From Ramlibacter sp. (GTDB lineage Bacteria > Pseudomonadota > Gammaproteobacteria > Burkholderiales > Burkholderiaceae_C): 64,000 bases of DNA. Of this stretch, positions 40,698-51,277 are shown in pieces; the stretch's first letter is position 1; each line of letters begins with the position of its first letter. The DNA lies in assembly GCA_029237735.1 (NCBI GenBank), contig JAQZBU010000005.1:1-64000 (forward strand), written 5' to 3'. The notes under the pieces were generated by a model. The model saw nothing but the letters and a program-made list of their open reading frames with translations. It was not told the origin of the DNA and made no database searches. A program made the position numbers and the translations under genes.

Positions 40698-41667
40698 TCC
40701 CATTCTTGCGGATCAACTCCCCGTACTTCGCAAATTGCGCCTTGGTCGCCGTGCCCAGCTCCTCCGGAGTGGTCCCCTTGGGCGTCAGGCCCTGGGCATT
40801 CAGCTTTTCTTTCACCTCCGGGTCGGCCAGCGCCATCTTCACTTCATCCGCCATGCGGTTCACGATGGCTTTGGGCGTGCCAGCTGGCGCCATCAGCGCA
40901 AACCAGGAATTGAATTCGAAGCCGGCCAGGCCAGAGTCGCTGACCGTCGGCACATCGGGGAACTGCGGCATGCGCTTGGGCGTGGTCACGCCGAGCAGCC
41001 GCACCTTTCCGGCCTTGATCAGCGAATTGACGGTGGCGATGCCCTGGAACCCGGCGTCCACCTCCTTGCCCGCCACGCCCATCGCGGCCTGCGTCGCGCC
41101 CTTGTAGGGCACGTGCGTCATCTGCACGCCGGCCTGCGAGGCGAACAGCGCCATGGCGATGTGCTGCGGGCTGCCGTTACCGCCCGACCCGTAGTTGATC
41201 TTGCCCGGCGCCTTCTTCGCGGCGGCGATCAAATCCGCCGCGCTCTTGATGGATGACTCGGTAGGCACCACGAGGCCCCATTCCACGGTGGCCACCAGCG
41301 AGACAGGCTCGAAGTCTTTCAATATGTCCCACGGCATCTTCTGCGTCATGTTGGGCACCATGGTCATGATGCTGTCGTTGAAGCCGCCGAAGGTGTAGCC
41401 GTCGGGCGCCGCCTTGGCCACGTTGCCTGCGCCGATCAGCCCCGCTGCACCGGGCTGGTTTTCGATAACGATGCCCTGGCCGAGGTTGCGCGAGAGCTTC
41501 TCGGCCACGATGCGCGCGGCGTTGTCCACCGCGCTGCCCGCCGCCAGTGGAACGATGAACCTGATGGGCTTGCTGGGCCAGGGCGCGGTTTGCGCGTGCC
41601 CCAGGCGGCCGGCGAAGGCGCCCAGGATCAACAGTGATAGAACCGCGATGCGGCGTTGGGTGTTCAT
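40684..41667 (-). CDS. Tripartite tricarboxylate transporter substrate-binding protein (TctC/Bug)
   Basis: Signal peptide; WPSKPIRFIVPLAAGSAVDNAARIVAEKLSRNLGQGIVIENQPGAAGLIGAGNVAKA. Confidence 0.9.
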   Translation of the reverse strand: MNTQRRIAVLSLLILGAFAGRLGHAQTAPWPSKPIRFIVPLAAGSAVDNAARIVAEKLSRNLGQGIVIENQPGAAGLIGAGNVAKAAPDGYTFGGFNDSIMTMVPNMTQKMPWDILKDFEPVSLVATVEWGLVVPTESSIKSAADLIAAAKKAPGKINYGSGGNGSPQHIAMALFASQAGVQMTHVPYKGATQAAMGVAGKEVDAGFQGIATVNSLIKAGKVRLLGVTTPKRMPQFPDVPTVSDSGLAGFEFNSWFALMAPAGTPKAIVNRMADEVKMALADPEVKEKLNAQGLTPKGTTPEELGTATKAQFAKYGELIRKNGITSE

Positions 41668-41680
41668 GCTGCCTCCTTCT

Positions 41681-42745
41681 TCATGTGTCTTGCAAGCGTG
41701 CGATGCCCAGGTCACGGGCGACGGTGTCCAGCTGCGCCAGCAATGCCGACGAGAGCGCCAGGCCGTCGCGCTCGTTCGCGATGCGTTTGGCGTGGCTTTG
41801 CTCGCCCGGCAGCCAGATGCGGTCCACGCCCGGCATGCGCGCGCTGCCGCGCATCTCGCGCACCAGCTTGTCGACGCGGGCCTTGAATTCGTCGATATCG
41901 CCAAAGGCATCGGGGTCGATCGCCACGATAGCCTGGCCCGTGTTGGTGACGGAAACATCGTCCTTGTTGAAGTCGATCGTCTCGCTGCCCATGGCCGCAC
42001 CATTCAACGTGCCGGCCAGGATGCCCACGATCAGCGCCAGGCCGTAGCCCTTGTAGCCGCCGATGGGCATCAGGAAGCCTTCCTCCGAGCGCCTGGGGTC
42101 CGTCAGAGGGTTGCCCTGCCGGTCGATCATCCAACCCACCGGCATCTGCTCACCGCGCTGCGCCTTGGCCTTCACCTTGCCATAGGCGGCGACGGTGGTC
42201 GCCATGTCAAGCACGATGGGCGCCTCCTGCCCGGCAGGCACGGCCACGGCGATGGGGTTGGTGGACAACAACATGTCCAGCCCGCCCCAGGGTGGCAGGT
42301 GGTTGGCGTTGCCGACCGCGTAGTACATGCCGATCATGTCCTGCGCCAGCGGCATGCGCGCGTACAGCGAGGCGGGGCCCGCGTGGTTGGACAGGCGCGC
42401 ACCCACCCAGGCGATGCCTGCATTCTTCGCCTTGTCGATCGCGATCTGCGCGGCGCGCTGCATTACCAGGTGGCCCATGCCGTTGTCGCCGTCAAGCACG
42501 GCCATGGCGGCCTTCTCCTTGACGATGTGGATGTTGGGGTGCAGGTTGATGCCGCCGGCCTTGATGCGGCGCGCGTAAGGCGCCAGCCGAATTGCGCCGT
42601 GGCCGTCGGAGCCTTGCACTTCGGCTTCTGTCATCAGCTCCGCCACGACGGCCGCGTCCGCGCCCGGCAACCCGAGCCCTTCCATGGCAGCGGCGATGAA
42701 CCGCTGCAGTTGCGAGGCGGGGATGCGGGGTTCGGTCGCTTGCAT
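41681..42745 (-). CDS. Malate/L-lactate dehydrogenase (Ldh) family oxidoreductase
   Basis: QGSDGHGAIRLAPYARRIKAGGI...STNPIAVAVPAG...MPIGGYKGYGLALIVGIL. Confidence 0.9.
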   Translation of the reverse strand: MQATEPRIPASQLQRFIAAAMEGLGLPGADAAVVAELMTEAEVQGSDGHGAIRLAPYARRIKAGGINLHPNIHIVKEKAAMAVLDGDNGMGHLVMQRAAQIAIDKAKNAGIAWVGARLSNHAGPASLYARMPLAQDMIGMYYAVGNANHLPPWGGLDMLLSTNPIAVAVPAGQEAPIVLDMATTVAAYGKVKAKAQRGEQMPVGWMIDRQGNPLTDPRRSEEGFLMPIGGYKGYGLALIVGILAGTLNGAAMGSETIDFNKDDVSVTNTGQAIVAIDPDAFGDIDEFKARVDKLVREMRGSARMPGVDRIWLPGEQSHAKRIANERDGLALSSALLAQLDTVARDLGIARLQDT

Positions 42746-42835
42746 CGGGAGAGTCTAGGCGAAAGGGCGTTAGCGTGCCAACATGGATCCACACGTCACC
42801 CCGCGTGCCCAGTGTGTCGGCTGCGCAAGCTTCTT

Positions 42836-43408
42836 CTACTGAAGCTGACCGAGATAGTGCGCAAGGGCCTGCGTGTCCGCGGCAGGGAACTGCTTCACGC
42901 CGCTCATCACGGGGTGAGTGCGTTTGCCGGCGACAAAGCCTTGCAGCTGCACCGCGAGATAGCGTGGGTTCAGCCCGGCCAGCCGCGGCGTCTTGCTCTT
43001 CCCCGAATAGTTGGCCATGTGGCAGCTCGCGCACTTCATGGACTCGGCCAGAGCCTGACCACGGCTGACGGCTGCCGAGTCGACAGGGTACGACACTGCC
43101 ATGGGTTTCCTCGACGCGAAGTAGTCCGCGATATCGCGCATGTCGGCATCCGACAGATTCGCGGTGTTCGTCTGCATCACCAGCAGGGGTGTGGGGTCGG
43201 GTCGGCGCTTTTCCTTGTAGGCTTTGATCTGGTTGTATAGATACTCGCGCGTCTGCCCCTCCAGGAGGGGCAGAGGCTCATAGGTCACGTCTCGGGCTGC
43301 CTTGTGGCATAGCAGGCAAAGTTGCGCCTTCTTTTCGCCGGCCTTGGCGTCCGCGCAGGCCAGCGGCGGCCAAAGGCAGCCAAGAACGATGATCGCGGCA
43401 ATCTTCAT
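42836..43408 (-). CDS. Diheme c-type cytochrome (c4/c553-like)
   Basis: Signal peptide; CLLCH and CASCH heme motifs. Confidence 0.9.
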   Translation of the reverse strand: MKIAAIIVLGCLWPPLACADAKAGEKKAQLCLLCHKAARDVTYEPLPLLEGQTREYLYNQIKAYKEKRRPDPTPLLVMQTNTANLSDADMRDIADYFASRKPMAVSYPVDSAAVSRGQALAESMKCASCHMANYSGKSKTPRLAGLNPRYLAVQLQGFVAGKRTHPVMSGVKQFPAADTQALAHYLGQLQ

Positions 43409-43580
43409 ACGTTGACACTGTCCATGCTAGGGGCCACGATTGCACAGCTGTTGGACACGCGGGTAAGCACCGCATCCACTGCGTAATGGATGTTTCCAAC
43501 CACCGGCAACCTGGGCATGGCTGATACCGGGTGGGTGATCGTTCGAGCTCGGGCACTCACTGACCCAGGCCTTGCGACGA

Positions 43581-43607
43581 TGGATGCCGGGTCAAGCCCG
43601 GCATGAC
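43581..43607. repeat. Half unit of dispersed paired-hairpin element, copy f
   Basis: tggATGCCGGGtcaagCCCGGCATgac. Confidence 0.75.
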
Positions 43608-43721
43608 AACTTACCTCTCCTTGAAGTTTGCCGATGCCTATGACAACATACGGCATATCTTTGGCGCGAAAGCCGGCACGCGCAACGTGTACCGGCATCA
43701 GGGGAAGGGTAGATCTTTCAT

Positions 43722-44213
43722 ATGGAAAACGTCGACGAGACACGCTCGGCAATCGCCAACCGACTTTTCTTTCGGCTATATCAATGTGCCAACATGCTGC
43801 ACAAAACGGGCACGCGGGCCATCGAGGAGGAAGGCCTCACCACCCAGCAGTGGGCGGTGCTGGGCGCCCTGTCTCGGCCGCAGGCCGGTGGCGCCATGAA
43901 ACTGGGCGAGCTCGCCCGCTACCTCATGGTGAGCCGGCAGAACCTGGCCGGCGTGATTGGCCGGCTCGAGCGCGACGGCCGAGTCGAAAGCACGCCCGAT
44001 CCGCAGGATGGGCGCTCACGGCTCATCCGCCTGACCCCAGGCGGGCGGCAGGTCTGGCAGCGCAAGGCTGTGCCCAAGATCCAGGATTACTACGAGCAGG
44101 CCCTCGAAGGCTTTTCGGTCAACGACATGGTGCACACCGTGCACTACCTGCTCAAGATCCTGGAGAACATGCAGAAGATCGACACGCCGGATGACAACGT
44201 CGAGGCGGATTGA
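43722..44213 (+). CDS. MarR family transcriptional regulator
   Basis: GLTTQQWAVLGALSR...LGELARYLMVSRQNLAGVIGRLERDGRVESTPDPQDGRSRLIRLTPGG. Confidence 0.9.
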   Translation: MENVDETRSAIANRLFFRLYQCANMLHKTGTRAIEEEGLTTQQWAVLGALSRPQAGGAMKLGELARYLMVSRQNLAGVIGRLERDGRVESTPDPQDGRSRLIRLTPGGRQVWQRKAVPKIQDYYEQALEGFSVNDMVHTVHYLLKILENMQKIDTPDDNVEAD

Positions 44214-44216
44214 CCT

Positions 44217-44294
44217 GTCATTGCGGCCTTGAGCCGCAATCCATCGTGGCGTGGTGACGCGCCTCGATGGATCCCGGGTCAAGCCCGGGATGAC
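44217..44294. repeat. Dispersed paired-hairpin element, copy g
   Basis: gtcaTTGCGGCcttgaGCCGCAAtcc...tggATCCCGGGtcaagCCCGGGATgac. Confidence 0.85.
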
Positions 44295-44302
44295 AACGGT
44301 TG

Positions 44303-45553
44303 TTACTTGCCCGACTTCGCGAACTCTGCCGACTGCTCCTTCACCACCTTATCGACCTCGTCGGTGTAGGCGGCCACCCAGTCGGATTGCGGCACCCACT
44401 TCGTGCCGTCCCACATGTCGATGCGGGTCTTGCCGCCGCCGCCGTGGTCCTTGGCTGTGACGGTCACAGGCGCGATGAAGCCGTTGGCGTCGAAGCCGCG
44501 CAGGCTTTCCAGGCCGGCTTTGATCTTCGCGGGCGTCAGGGGCCACTTGTCCTTGCGGATCGCCTGCTTCACGCCTTCGAACATCACGGAATACATCGCC
44601 AGGCCCGTGTTGTAGTAAATGTCGTCCATGTGCTTCACGTCACCGGCGCCCTTGCCCGCGCCATAGACCTCCTTGGCGATCTGCTGCATCAACGGGTGCT
44701 CCTTGCCGCCCACCACGTTGGTGCCGCGCTTGAGGCCCTTGGCTTCGGTCGGCCCGATGTTGTTGATGTCCACCTCGTTGAGCCAGTTCACGACGATGAG
44801 CTTGTCCATTGGGATGCCGTTGCGCTTCATCTCCTTGGCCGCCACGACGTGCATCGCCGAGAGGTTCCAGCTGATCATGTGGTCCGGCTCGAAGCGGCGG
44901 ATTTGCGTCCACACGGCCGCCTGGTCACGCCCGGGCATCGGGTTGGGGAAAAGGCCCAACTCGAAGCCTTCCTTGGCCGCCAGCGTCTTGAGCACGGCGA
45001 TGGGCTCCTGGCCGAAGGCGTAGTCGGGGTAGATGAAGCCGATCTTCACGCCCTTCAGGTTGCCCTTGTGCAGCGTCTTGATGTAGGCGATGTTGTTGGC
45101 CATCTGGCCCCAGTAGGTCGGGCCGATCGGGAAGATCCACTTGAACACGTCGCCGTCCACCGCGTCGCCGCGGCCCACGAATGATTGCAGCAGGATATTT
45201 CCGTCGGCCATGATGCGAGGCAACACCGCGCGCGAAACCGGCGTGGACAGCATGTCGAACACCATCACGCCTTCACGCTTGAGCTTCTCGTAGCACTCGA
45301 TGCCGCGCTGCGGCTCGTTGCCATGGTCCTGCACCACGATTTCGATCGGGTGGCCTTCGATACCGCCCTTGGCGTTCAGCAGCGTCGCGTAGTCCTTGGC
45401 GGCCTGCACGATCTGCGGGGTGACGAAGGTGTAGGCCTTGCTCAGGTCGTAGCAAAGGCCGAACTTGATGTTGTTCGAGGCTTGGGCCTGCGCGGCCCCG
45501 CCGCCCAGCAGCAGGGCCAGGCCGGCCAGCATCGATAGCGCTCTTCTCTTCAT
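44303..45553 (-). CDS. ABC transporter substrate-binding protein, branched-chain/aromatic acid type
   Basis: Signal peptide MKRRALSMLAGLALLLGGGAAQAQA; periplasmic binding fold; next to livF/M/H/G-like genes. Confidence 0.9.
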   Translation of the reverse strand: MKRRALSMLAGLALLLGGGAAQAQASNNIKFGLCYDLSKAYTFVTPQIVQAAKDYATLLNAKGGIEGHPIEIVVQDHGNEPQRGIECYEKLKREGVMVFDMLSTPVSRAVLPRIMADGNILLQSFVGRGDAVDGDVFKWIFPIGPTYWGQMANNIAYIKTLHKGNLKGVKIGFIYPDYAFGQEPIAVLKTLAAKEGFELGLFPNPMPGRDQAAVWTQIRRFEPDHMISWNLSAMHVVAAKEMKRNGIPMDKLIVVNWLNEVDINNIGPTEAKGLKRGTNVVGGKEHPLMQQIAKEVYGAGKGAGDVKHMDDIYYNTGLAMYSVMFEGVKQAIRKDKWPLTPAKIKAGLESLRGFDANGFIAPVTVTAKDHGGGGKTRIDMWDGTKWVPQSDWVAAYTDEVDKVVKEQSAEFAKSGK

Positions 45554-45633
45554 GGCATGACTCCTCGCGTACGGTTGATTGCCGCTACGGACGCCAAGTA
45601 CGCGCGCTGTCCGCAGCGAAGGAACGGATGGTC

Positions 45634-46470
45634 TCAACTCAGCCAGCGCTTGCGCCGGCTGTAATGTTTGATGTCGTGGAAATTCTTGCCTTCGGCACCA
45701 CCCAGGTAAAACTCCTGGATGTCCGGGTTGCGCTTCATGGCCTCGGCGCTGTCGTGCATCACGATGCGCCCGTTCTCCATCAGGTAGCCGTGCGACACCA
45801 CCTCCAGCGCGGCCATCGCGTTCTGCTCAACCAGCAGAACCGACAGGCCTTCCTCGCGGTTGATGCGCTGGACGATGTCGAAGATCTCCACTACAAGGAA
45901 GGGCGCCAGCCCCAGGCTCGGCTCGTCGAGCATCAGCAGTTTGGGCTGCGTCATCAGCGCCCGCCCGATCGCGAGCATCTGCTGCTCGCCACCGGAGAGG
46001 AAGCCCGATTCCGCCGAGCGCCGCTCGGCCAGACGCGGAAAATACGCGTACACGCGGTCGCGCCGCCGCACGAGCTCGGCTGCGCTGCAACCCGTGACGG
46101 CCGACGCCGCGACCAGGTTCTCATCGGGCGTGAGGTGCTCGAAGACGCGCCGGCCTTCCAATACCTGCACGATGCCGCGCTTGACTCGCTGCTGCGGCAT
46201 CAAGCCATCGATGTCGCCGCCTTCGAAATGCACCTCGCCGCGCGTGATCTGGCCGCGCTCGGGTTTGAGCAAGCCGCTGATCGCCTTGAGCGTGGTGCTC
46301 TTGCCCGCCCCATTGGCGCCAAGCAACGCCACCATGCCGCCTCGGGGCACGGCGATCGACACGCCCTTGATCGCGAGCGCGACCTTGTCGTAGATCACCT
46401 CCACGTTGTTGAGCGTGAGGATGTCGGCGGCGGCGGCTGGCGATTGCGTCATCGCGTCACTTCCTCGCAT
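45634..46470 (-). CDS. ABC transporter ATP-binding protein (LivF-like)
   Basis: ALLGANGAGKSTTLKAISGLL; LSGGEQQMLAIGRALM. Confidence 0.9.
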   Translation of the reverse strand: MRGSDAMTQSPAAAADILTLNNVEVIYDKVALAIKGVSIAVPRGGMVALLGANGAGKSTTLKAISGLLKPERGQITRGEVHFEGGDIDGLMPQQRVKRGIVQVLEGRRVFEHLTPDENLVAASAVTGCSAAELVRRRDRVYAYFPRLAERRSAESGFLSGGEQQMLAIGRALMTQPKLLMLDEPSLGLAPFLVVEIFDIVQRINREEGLSVLLVEQNAMAALEVVSHGYLMENGRIVMHDSAEAMKRNPDIQEFYLGGAEGKNFHDIKHYSRRKRWLS

Positions 46471-47530
46471 ACCCGAAAGGCCAGACCATGAGGTAGTTGC
46501 GTGCGTTGCCGTAGAGCTTGCCCAGGCCCATCGGTTCGATCAGCAGCACGACGATGATGGCCGCGCCGTACACCATGTGCGGAATATGCGCGAGGGCTTC
46601 CACGCCGATGTCCATGCCCAGCGCCTTCGCGCCCCAGGCGATGAACGCGTTCATCTGGCCGGGCAGCAGCAAGATGAACGCCGTGCCCAGGAAGCTGCCG
46701 ATGATGCTGCCCAGGCCGCCCACGATGACCATCGCCAGCAGCTCGATGGACACGTTCACCGCGAACTGCTCGGGCGTGACCGCGTGGTAGAAACCGAACA
46801 CCAGCATCGCGCCGCTCACCCCGCCGATGAAGGCCGAGGCCGCGAAGGCCACGAGCTTGTAATAGAAGCTCTGCACTCCTATGACGGCAGCTGCGTAATC
46901 CTTCTCGCGCACGGCCACCAGGGCGCGGCCCAGGGCGCTGCGCCGCAGGTTGAGCATGAACAGCGCGACGAGAATCGTCCACGTCAGGACGACGTAATAG
47001 GTGCCGGCCTCGGACGTGATGGCCTGGCCCAGCAGCTTCATCGGCGGCGCCTGCAGCGTCGCGGAGACGCCGCCGCTGATCGCTGGCACATGCGAGATCA
47101 CCCAGTCCATCACGAACTGCAGCGCGAGCGTGGACAGGGCGAGGTACAAGCCCTTGACGCGCAGCGCCGCGAAAGCAAAGACGACGCCGACCACCGTGGC
47201 GGTGAGCCCCCCGAGGACGATGGCGATCTCCCACGGCACGCCGTGGCGCGTCGCGTGCACCGACGCGTAGGCGCCGATGGCCATGATGGCCGCATAGCCG
47301 AAGTGGAACTGCCCCGCCCACCCGAGGATCAGGTTGAGCCCGAGCACCGCGCTGGTCCAGATCAGCCAGGGGCGGATGTAGCTCGTGAGCGCGAGCGAGC
47401 TGAAGATCCAGGGCGCGGCGAGGGCGATGGCGAACACCACGAGAATCGCGTTGCGCTCGAACGGGATCGGGAACAGCGACCGGTCGGCCCGGTAGTTGGT
47501 GTGGAAGATGCCTGCGCGTCGGTAGAACAT
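46457..47530 (-). CDS. Branched-chain-type ABC permease (LivM-like)
   Basis: LNLILGWAGQFHFGYAAIMAIGAYASV; AALRVKGLYLALSTLALQFV. Confidence 0.9.
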   Translation of the reverse strand: MFYRRAGIFHTNYRADRSLFPIPFERNAILVVFAIALAAPWIFSSLALTSYIRPWLIWTSAVLGLNLILGWAGQFHFGYAAIMAIGAYASVHATRHGVPWEIAIVLGGLTATVVGVVFAFAALRVKGLYLALSTLALQFVMDWVISHVPAISGGVSATLQAPPMKLLGQAITSEAGTYYVVLTWTILVALFMLNLRRSALGRALVAVREKDYAAAVIGVQSFYYKLVAFAASAFIGGVSGAMLVFGFYHAVTPEQFAVNVSIELLAMVIVGGLGSIIGSFLGTAFILLLPGQMNAFIAWGAKALGMDIGVEALAHIPHMVYGAAIIVVLLIEPMGLGKLYGNARNYLMVWPFGYARK

Positions 47531-47542
47531 GCGGTGTCCGCC

Positions 47543-48430
47543 CTATATTCGTTCGATGTCGTGCCGGCCGAAGAGGCCATGCGGGCGGATCATGATGGTG
47601 AGGATCAGCACCGCGGCCACCACCAGCTCGCGCGTGCCGCCACCCAGCAGGGGGTCGAGGTAACCCGAGGCCACGTTCTCGAGGATGCCGAGCAGAAGCC
47701 CCGCGAGCATCGCGCCGCCGATGCTGTCGAGCCCCCCGAGCACGCCCACGGTGATGCCCTTGAGCAGCAGCATCGACAGCGACTGATCCACCGTCTGCAC
47801 CGAACCCCACAGCACACCGGCGGCGGTGGCGGCGACCGCGGACAGCGCCCACGACAACGCCACCCCCCGCTCCACCGAGATCCCCACCGACCAGGAGGCG
47901 GTGTAGTCGTCGGCGATCGCGCGCAGCACCACGCCCATGCGGGTGCGGAAGAAGAACATGAACACGCCGAACAGCAGCATCGTCACCACCGCGCCGATGG
48001 CGTAGGCGCGGTTTACGAGCAGCGGGCCGAGGAACAGCGGCGAATCGCTGATACCCAGCGGCATGTTGCGGCCGCTGCCGCCCCAGATCGTCAGCGCCGT
48101 CGCGCGAATGAAGATGTCGATGCCCAGCGTCATCATCAGGATCATCACGATCGGCCGGCCCGCCAGACGCCGCAGCGCGATGCGCTCGATGGCGATGCCG
48201 ATGACGAACATCGAGGCTATCGCAAGAGGAATGGCGAACCACACCGAGATGCCCAGCTTGCCCGCGAACGCGAGCACCAGGTACGGGCCCAGCATGGTGA
48301 GCGCACCCTGCGCGAGATTGGGCACCGACGATGACTTGTAGATGAGCACTATGCCCATTGCGACCAGCGCGTACATGAGCCCCGCGAGCCCGCCGTTCAC
48401 CGCCAGTTCGAGGAAGTACATGATGTCCAT
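47543..48430 (-). CDS. Branched-chain-type ABC permease (LivH-like)
   Basis: NGGLAGLMYALVAMGIVLIYKSSSVPNLAQGALTMLGPYL. Confidence 0.9.
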   Translation of the reverse strand: MDIMYFLELAVNGGLAGLMYALVAMGIVLIYKSSSVPNLAQGALTMLGPYLVLAFAGKLGISVWFAIPLAIASMFVIGIAIERIALRRLAGRPIVMILMMTLGIDIFIRATALTIWGGSGRNMPLGISDSPLFLGPLLVNRAYAIGAVVTMLLFGVFMFFFRTRMGVVLRAIADDYTASWSVGISVERGVALSWALSAVAATAAGVLWGSVQTVDQSLSMLLLKGITVGVLGGLDSIGGAMLAGLLLGILENVASGYLDPLLGGGTRELVVAAVLILTIMIRPHGLFGRHDIERI

Positions 48431-48433
48431 GGA

Positions 48434-50356
48434 TCAGACCCCCGTTACGGCCAGTTCGCGCTCGGTGGTGCCCACCTCGCCCGTTTCATAAACCACCTGC
48501 GCCTTCACGGCGACACTGCGCTGGCCGCCATAGATGGCCTCGATGATGGGCGCGTAGCGCTCTTCCACCACGTTGCGCCGCAGCTTGCGGGTGCGCGTGA
48601 TCTCGCCGTCGTCGGCATCGAACTCTTTATGCAGGCTCACGAAGTGCTTCAGGCGCAACGGCTCCGGCAACTTGCCGTTCAGGCGCTCCACGGCCTTGGC
48701 CAGCAGCGCTATCACCTCGGGCTTTTGCGACAGGTCGGCATACGACATGTAGGAGATGCCCCGCGTCTCGGCCCAGTGGCCAACCGTTTCCTTGTCGATG
48801 CAGATCATGGCGGCCAGTGTGTCGCGGCCGTTGCCCAGCACCGCCACATCCTTGATGAACGGGCTGAACTTCAGCAGGTTCTCGATGTAGTTGGGGATGT
48901 AGCGCTCGCCCCGGGCGGTGTACACCACCTCCGACAGGCGCCCGAGCACGACGAGGTGGCCGTCCGGCTCCACGTAGCCCGCGTCGCCGGTGTGCAGCCA
49001 GCCATCTTCCAGCGTCTCGCGCGTGGCGGCCTCGTTCTGGAAATAGCCGCTGAACACGCTGCCCGAGCGGATCATGATCTCACCGGTATCGCTGATCTTC
49101 ACTTCCACCCCCGGCAGCGGTCGGCCCACGGTGTGGAGTTGCACCTCGTCGGGCGACTGCATCGCGTTGTAGGCGCTGCTCTCGGTCTGGCCGTAGAGCT
49201 GGCGCAGCTTGAGGCCGAGCGCGCGGTAGAAGATGAAGGTGTCCTCGCCGATGGCCTCGCCGCCGGTAAAGGCATGGCGCAGGCGTGTCAGCCCGAGTTG
49301 GTCCTTGATCGGGGACATCACCAGGAATTCACCGAACGGCCGCAGCAGCTTCTGCGCCGTGGTGGGCTGCTTGCCTTCGAGCTTGCGCCGTTCGGCGTCC
49401 AGTGCCGAATCCATGAAGAGATCGTAGAGAAACTTCTTCAGGCGCGTGGAGTCTTCCATCCGCACGTGCACGGTGGTGAGCATGTTGTCCCAGCTGCGCG
49501 GCGCGGCCAGGTAGAACGTCGGGGCGATCTCGCGCAGGTCGTGCAGAACGGTCTCTTGCCGTTCGGGCACATTGATGGTGAAACGCAGCGCGATGCCGGC
49601 GCCCATGGTGAAGGCGAAGTCACCGATCCACGCCATCGGCAGGTAGGCGAGGATCGACTCGCCGAAGCCGAAGGCGCCGCTTCGGTAGGCGTTGTGTACC
49701 CCCGAGAGAATGTTGCGATGGCTGAGCACTACGCCCTTGGGCTTGCCGGTGGTGCCGGACGAATGAATGAAAACCGCCGGGTCATCGGGCTGCGCGAACG
49801 CGAGCAGCGACTCGCGCAGGCCCGGCTCGGCCTTCAGCCGCTCGCGCCCCCTGGCCTCGAGGTCCGCCCACGAGACGAGCCCCGGCGCCGTGTAGCGCGA
49901 CACGCCGCGCGGGTTGTCGTACACAACGTTGCCGATGTAGGCGCCGCGCTCGCGCAGGTCGAGCGCCTTGTCCACCTGCTCCTGGTCTTCGGCGATGACG
50001 AAGGCAACTTCCACCTCGCTGGCCACATGCAGCACTTCCTGCGGAGTCGCGTCCGGATACACCGGCATGGCATATGCGCCCAGCACGCCGGCGCACAGCA
50101 TGCCCATGTACAGGCGAGGCCGGTTGTCGCCCAGCACCAGCACGCCCTTGCCCCGCGTGAGGCCCATTTGCTGCAACCCGGCGGCCACCGACAGCACGAC
50201 GTCGGCCATCTGAGCCCAGGTCGTCTCCTGCCAGATGCCCCTGTCCTTTTCGCGCATCGCGACCGCATGCGGCACGGCCTGTGCGTTGGCCACCACGAGG
50301 CGCAGCAGCGTGGTTTCGGGGTTGAAGTCCCAGGTCGCGCCTTCAGGTTGCTGCAT
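48434..50356 (-). CDS. AMP-dependent synthetase/long-chain acyl-CoA ligase
   Basis: IHSSGTTGKPKGVVLSHRNI; LYGQTESSAYNAMQ; DGWLHTGDAGYVEPDG. Confidence 0.9.
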   Translation of the reverse strand: MQQPEGATWDFNPETTLLRLVVANAQAVPHAVAMREKDRGIWQETTWAQMADVVLSVAAGLQQMGLTRGKGVLVLGDNRPRLYMGMLCAGVLGAYAMPVYPDATPQEVLHVASEVEVAFVIAEDQEQVDKALDLRERGAYIGNVVYDNPRGVSRYTAPGLVSWADLEARGRERLKAEPGLRESLLAFAQPDDPAVFIHSSGTTGKPKGVVLSHRNILSGVHNAYRSGAFGFGESILAYLPMAWIGDFAFTMGAGIALRFTINVPERQETVLHDLREIAPTFYLAAPRSWDNMLTTVHVRMEDSTRLKKFLYDLFMDSALDAERRKLEGKQPTTAQKLLRPFGEFLVMSPIKDQLGLTRLRHAFTGGEAIGEDTFIFYRALGLKLRQLYGQTESSAYNAMQSPDEVQLHTVGRPLPGVEVKISDTGEIMIRSGSVFSGYFQNEAATRETLEDGWLHTGDAGYVEPDGHLVVLGRLSEVVYTARGERYIPNYIENLLKFSPFIKDVAVLGNGRDTLAAMICIDKETVGHWAETRGISYMSYADLSQKPEVIALLAKAVERLNGKLPEPLRLKHFVSLHKEFDADDGEITRTRKLRRNVVEERYAPIIEAIYGGQRSVAVKAQVVYETGEVGTTERELAVTGV

Positions 50357-51176
50357 GCGCGCCCCCGATATACGCTTTGACCACGCGCGGGTCGGCGATG
50401 ACTTCGCGCGGGATGCCGGTCTGGATCACTTCGCCATAGCTGAGCACCAGCATGCGATCGCAGATGCCTGTGATGATGTCCATGTGGTGCTCGATGATGA
50501 GCACCGTGACGCCGCGCTCGTCCCGCGCGTCCAGGACGAAGCGAGCCATGTAGGCCTTTTCCTCCTGGTTCATGCCGGCCATGGGCTCGTCCAGGATGAG
50601 GAAACTCGGCTCGGCCACAAGCGCACGCGCCAGCTCGACCCGCTTCTTGATGCCCAACGGCAGCGAGTCGACATGTTCCTCGCGCACGCTTTCGAGCTGC
50701 ATGAGGTCGATGATCTCCTCCACCACTTCGCGCTGGCGCATCTCCTCCGGCGCCGAGAACCAGGGGTACAACGCGGTGCGCCACACGCTGGGGCGCATGT
50801 GCACGTGCCGCCCGAGCAGGATGTTGTCCAGCACGCTCATGCCGTTGAAAAGAGCCAGGTTCTGGAAGGTGCGCGCCACGCCCTTGCGCGCTACCTTGTG
50901 CGGAGGCATGCCGGTGATGTCCTCGCCGTTGAGCACGATGCTGCCCTTTTGCGGCGGGAAGAAACCCGTGATGGCGTTCGTCATCGTGGTCTTGCCGCTG
51001 CCATTGGGGCCGACCAGGCCGAAGATCTCGCCTTTGTCGACGCGCAGGTTCACGCCCGTCACCGCGACCAGGCCGCCGAAGCGGCGTTCCACGTCGCGGC
51101 ATTCCAGCACCGCCTGCTGCGGGCGTACGGCGTCACGCAATTCGTCCAGCTCGGTGGCGTCGGGATATGACAACAT
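50343..51176 (-). CDS. ABC transporter ATP-binding protein (LivG-like)
   Basis: LVGPNGSGKTTMTNAITGFFPPQKG; RTFQNLALFNGMSVLDNILLGRH. Confidence 0.9.
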   Translation of the reverse strand: MLSYPDATELDELRDAVRPQQAVLECRDVERRFGGLVAVTGVNLRVDKGEIFGLVGPNGSGKTTMTNAITGFFPPQKGSIVLNGEDITGMPPHKVARKGVARTFQNLALFNGMSVLDNILLGRHVHMRPSVWRTALYPWFSAPEEMRQREVVEEIIDLMQLESVREEHVDSLPLGIKKRVELARALVAEPSFLILDEPMAGMNQEEKAYMARFVLDARDERGVTVLIIEHHMDIITGICDRMLVLSYGEVIQTGIPREVIADPRVVKAYIGGAHAAT

Positions 51177-51277
51177 GCGAACAAATATTAGGACAGTAGC
51201 GAGTCCTCGCGCAAGCGGTTCCGTCTCGGGGATTACGCTAGTTGCGTTGCGGGCGATAGGCAACACCCTGCCTATAT

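Noticed and set aside
46406-48334. 642-aa plus-strand ORF
   Set aside because: Antisense to the LivM/LivH-like genes; RDHHRHEQH-type composition, no domain.
48629-50380. 583-aa plus-strand ORF
   Set aside because: Antisense of the acyl-CoA ligase.
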